DNA from: Avisuccinivibrio_A sp964651505
GTDB taxonomy: Bacteria > Pseudomonadota > Gammaproteobacteria > Enterobacterales > Succinivibrionaceae
Length of the DNA: 16,548 bases
Assembly (NCBI GenBank): GCA_964651505.1
Contig: CAZYXT010000053.1
Coordinates: 1 to 16,548 of the forward strand
Direction of reading: 5' to 3'
The notes under the pieces were generated by a model that did no database searches, was not told the DNA's origin, and saw only the letters and a list, made by a program, of their open reading frames with translations. The position numbers were made by a program, and so were the translations under genes. The first letter of the stretch is position 1; the number at the start of each line of letters is the position of its first letter. Below are positions 16,218 to 16,548 of this stretch, in pieces.

Positions 16218-16548
16218 CCCTTTTGAACTGAGTTCTGCGTATTTTTCGCAGCCTGTCTGATACCTTAAACTACAGCCCTTGCCGTATAAAGCTTTGGCTT
16301 GTTGAAGATCTTGTTTTATACCGGTTCCAAATTGGTAACAGAGACCAAGAGCAGAACAGCCACCTCCATCTTGCAGATCGCAGGCTTTTTGGAATAGCTC
16401 AGTCGCTTTGAAGTAGTCCTGTTTGACCCCGGTTCCATTTGCGTAGCTGAGGCCAAGGTTAAAACAGCCACCTCCAACCTGCAGATCACAGGTCTTTTGG
16501 TATAGTTCGTTGGCCTTAAAGTAGTCCTGTTTGACTCCGGTTCCTTCT
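16212..16548 (-). CDS. Sel1-repeat (Hcp-like) cysteine-paired protein, C-terminal part only
   Basis: A minus-strand frame enters from the right edge (first full codon 16547-16545) and ends at TAA 16214-16212, giving 111 aa without the start. It contains two near-identical 36-aa Sel1-like repeats starting GTGVKQDYFKA (residues 2-37 and 38-73) and a divergent third (74-109). Each has the pattern C-x7-C (20/28, 56/64, 92/100), which in Helicobacter Hcp proteins forms a disulphide within each repeat. This predicts a secreted or periplasmic solenoid, but the signal peptide, if any, lies outside the window. The Sel1 family mediates protein-protein contacts; the partner is unknown. It is more AT-rich than its neighbours. 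Family confidence is high, function low. Confidence 0.88.
   Translation of the reverse strand, partial: EGTGVKQDYFKANELYQKTCDLQVGGGCFNLGLSYANGTGVKQDYFKATELFQKACDLQDGGGCSALGLCYQFGTGIKQDLQQAKALYGKGCSLRYQTGCEKYAELSSKGI
16221..16544 (-). repeat. 108-bp tandem repeats coding Sel1 units
   Basis: Three in-frame 108-bp units cover 16544-16437, 16436-16329 and 16328-16221. The first two are highly similar in DNA (for example GGAACCGG-G-GTCAAACAGGA in both with few changes), pointing to recent duplication or ongoing gene conversion. The third is degenerate. More units probably continue beyond the window edge. Confidence 0.8.

Overview
This window is a compact stretch of housekeeping chromosome from a Gram-negative gammaproteobacterium. 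Four things support that assignment. There is a lipoprotein BamD. The order bamD / rluD-pgeF-clpB matches E. coli, as does prfB-lysS. The catalytic positions of ClpB and RF2 align with E. coli numbering almost residue for residue. The RF2 recoding site is the classical enterobacterial one. The AmgK-MurU pair, which E. coli lacks, argues against Enterobacteriaceae. An Aeromonadales/Succinivibrionaceae-type host is my best guess, but that is inference only. I see no tRNA, rRNA, CRISPR array, insertion sequence or phage gene.

Layout from left to right. (1) 1-203 is AT-rich with no recognisable gene, followed by the leftward cluster rluD -> pgeF -> clpB (4635-204), with its own heat-shock-type promoter in front of clpB. 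(2) A 393-bp divergent spacer (4636-5028) separates rluD from the rightward bamD. bamD ends in a textbook terminator whose U-tract touches the ribosome binding site of the rightward rluA. (3) rluA converges, with a 1-bp gap, on a tightly packed leftward five-gene array, dapA -> trmB -> amgK -> murU -> djlA (10670-6524). Its genes overlap or abut, so it is probably one translationally coupled operon. (4) The leftward prfB -> lysS pair (13406-10792) ends in a terminator. prfB begins at TTG and needs a +1 frameshift at an in-frame UGA. (5) nadC runs rightward from a promoter divergent to that of prfB. (6) The leftward alr -> yjbQ pair (16076-14512) follows, both with GTG starts. (7) The right edge carries the 3' end of a leftward, cysteine-paired Sel1-repeat (Hcp-like) protein gene, separated from alr by a strongly palindromic, roughly 100-bp element.

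Functionally the region mixes protein quality control (ClpB, DjlA), outer-membrane assembly (BamD), translation and RNA modification (RF2, LysRS, RluD, RluA, TrmB) and NAD synthesis (NadC). It also holds a notable concentration of peptidoglycan precursor and recycling functions: DapA for DAP, Alr for D-Ala, AmgK/MurU for UDP-MurNAc salvage, and PgeF for precursor editing. Nothing here is a clearly new biological system. The items most worth a second look are the five-gene dapA-djlA operon, the terminator/SD junction in front of rluA, the palindromic element and Hcp-like gene at the right edge, and the TTG-initiated, frameshift-dependent prfB.
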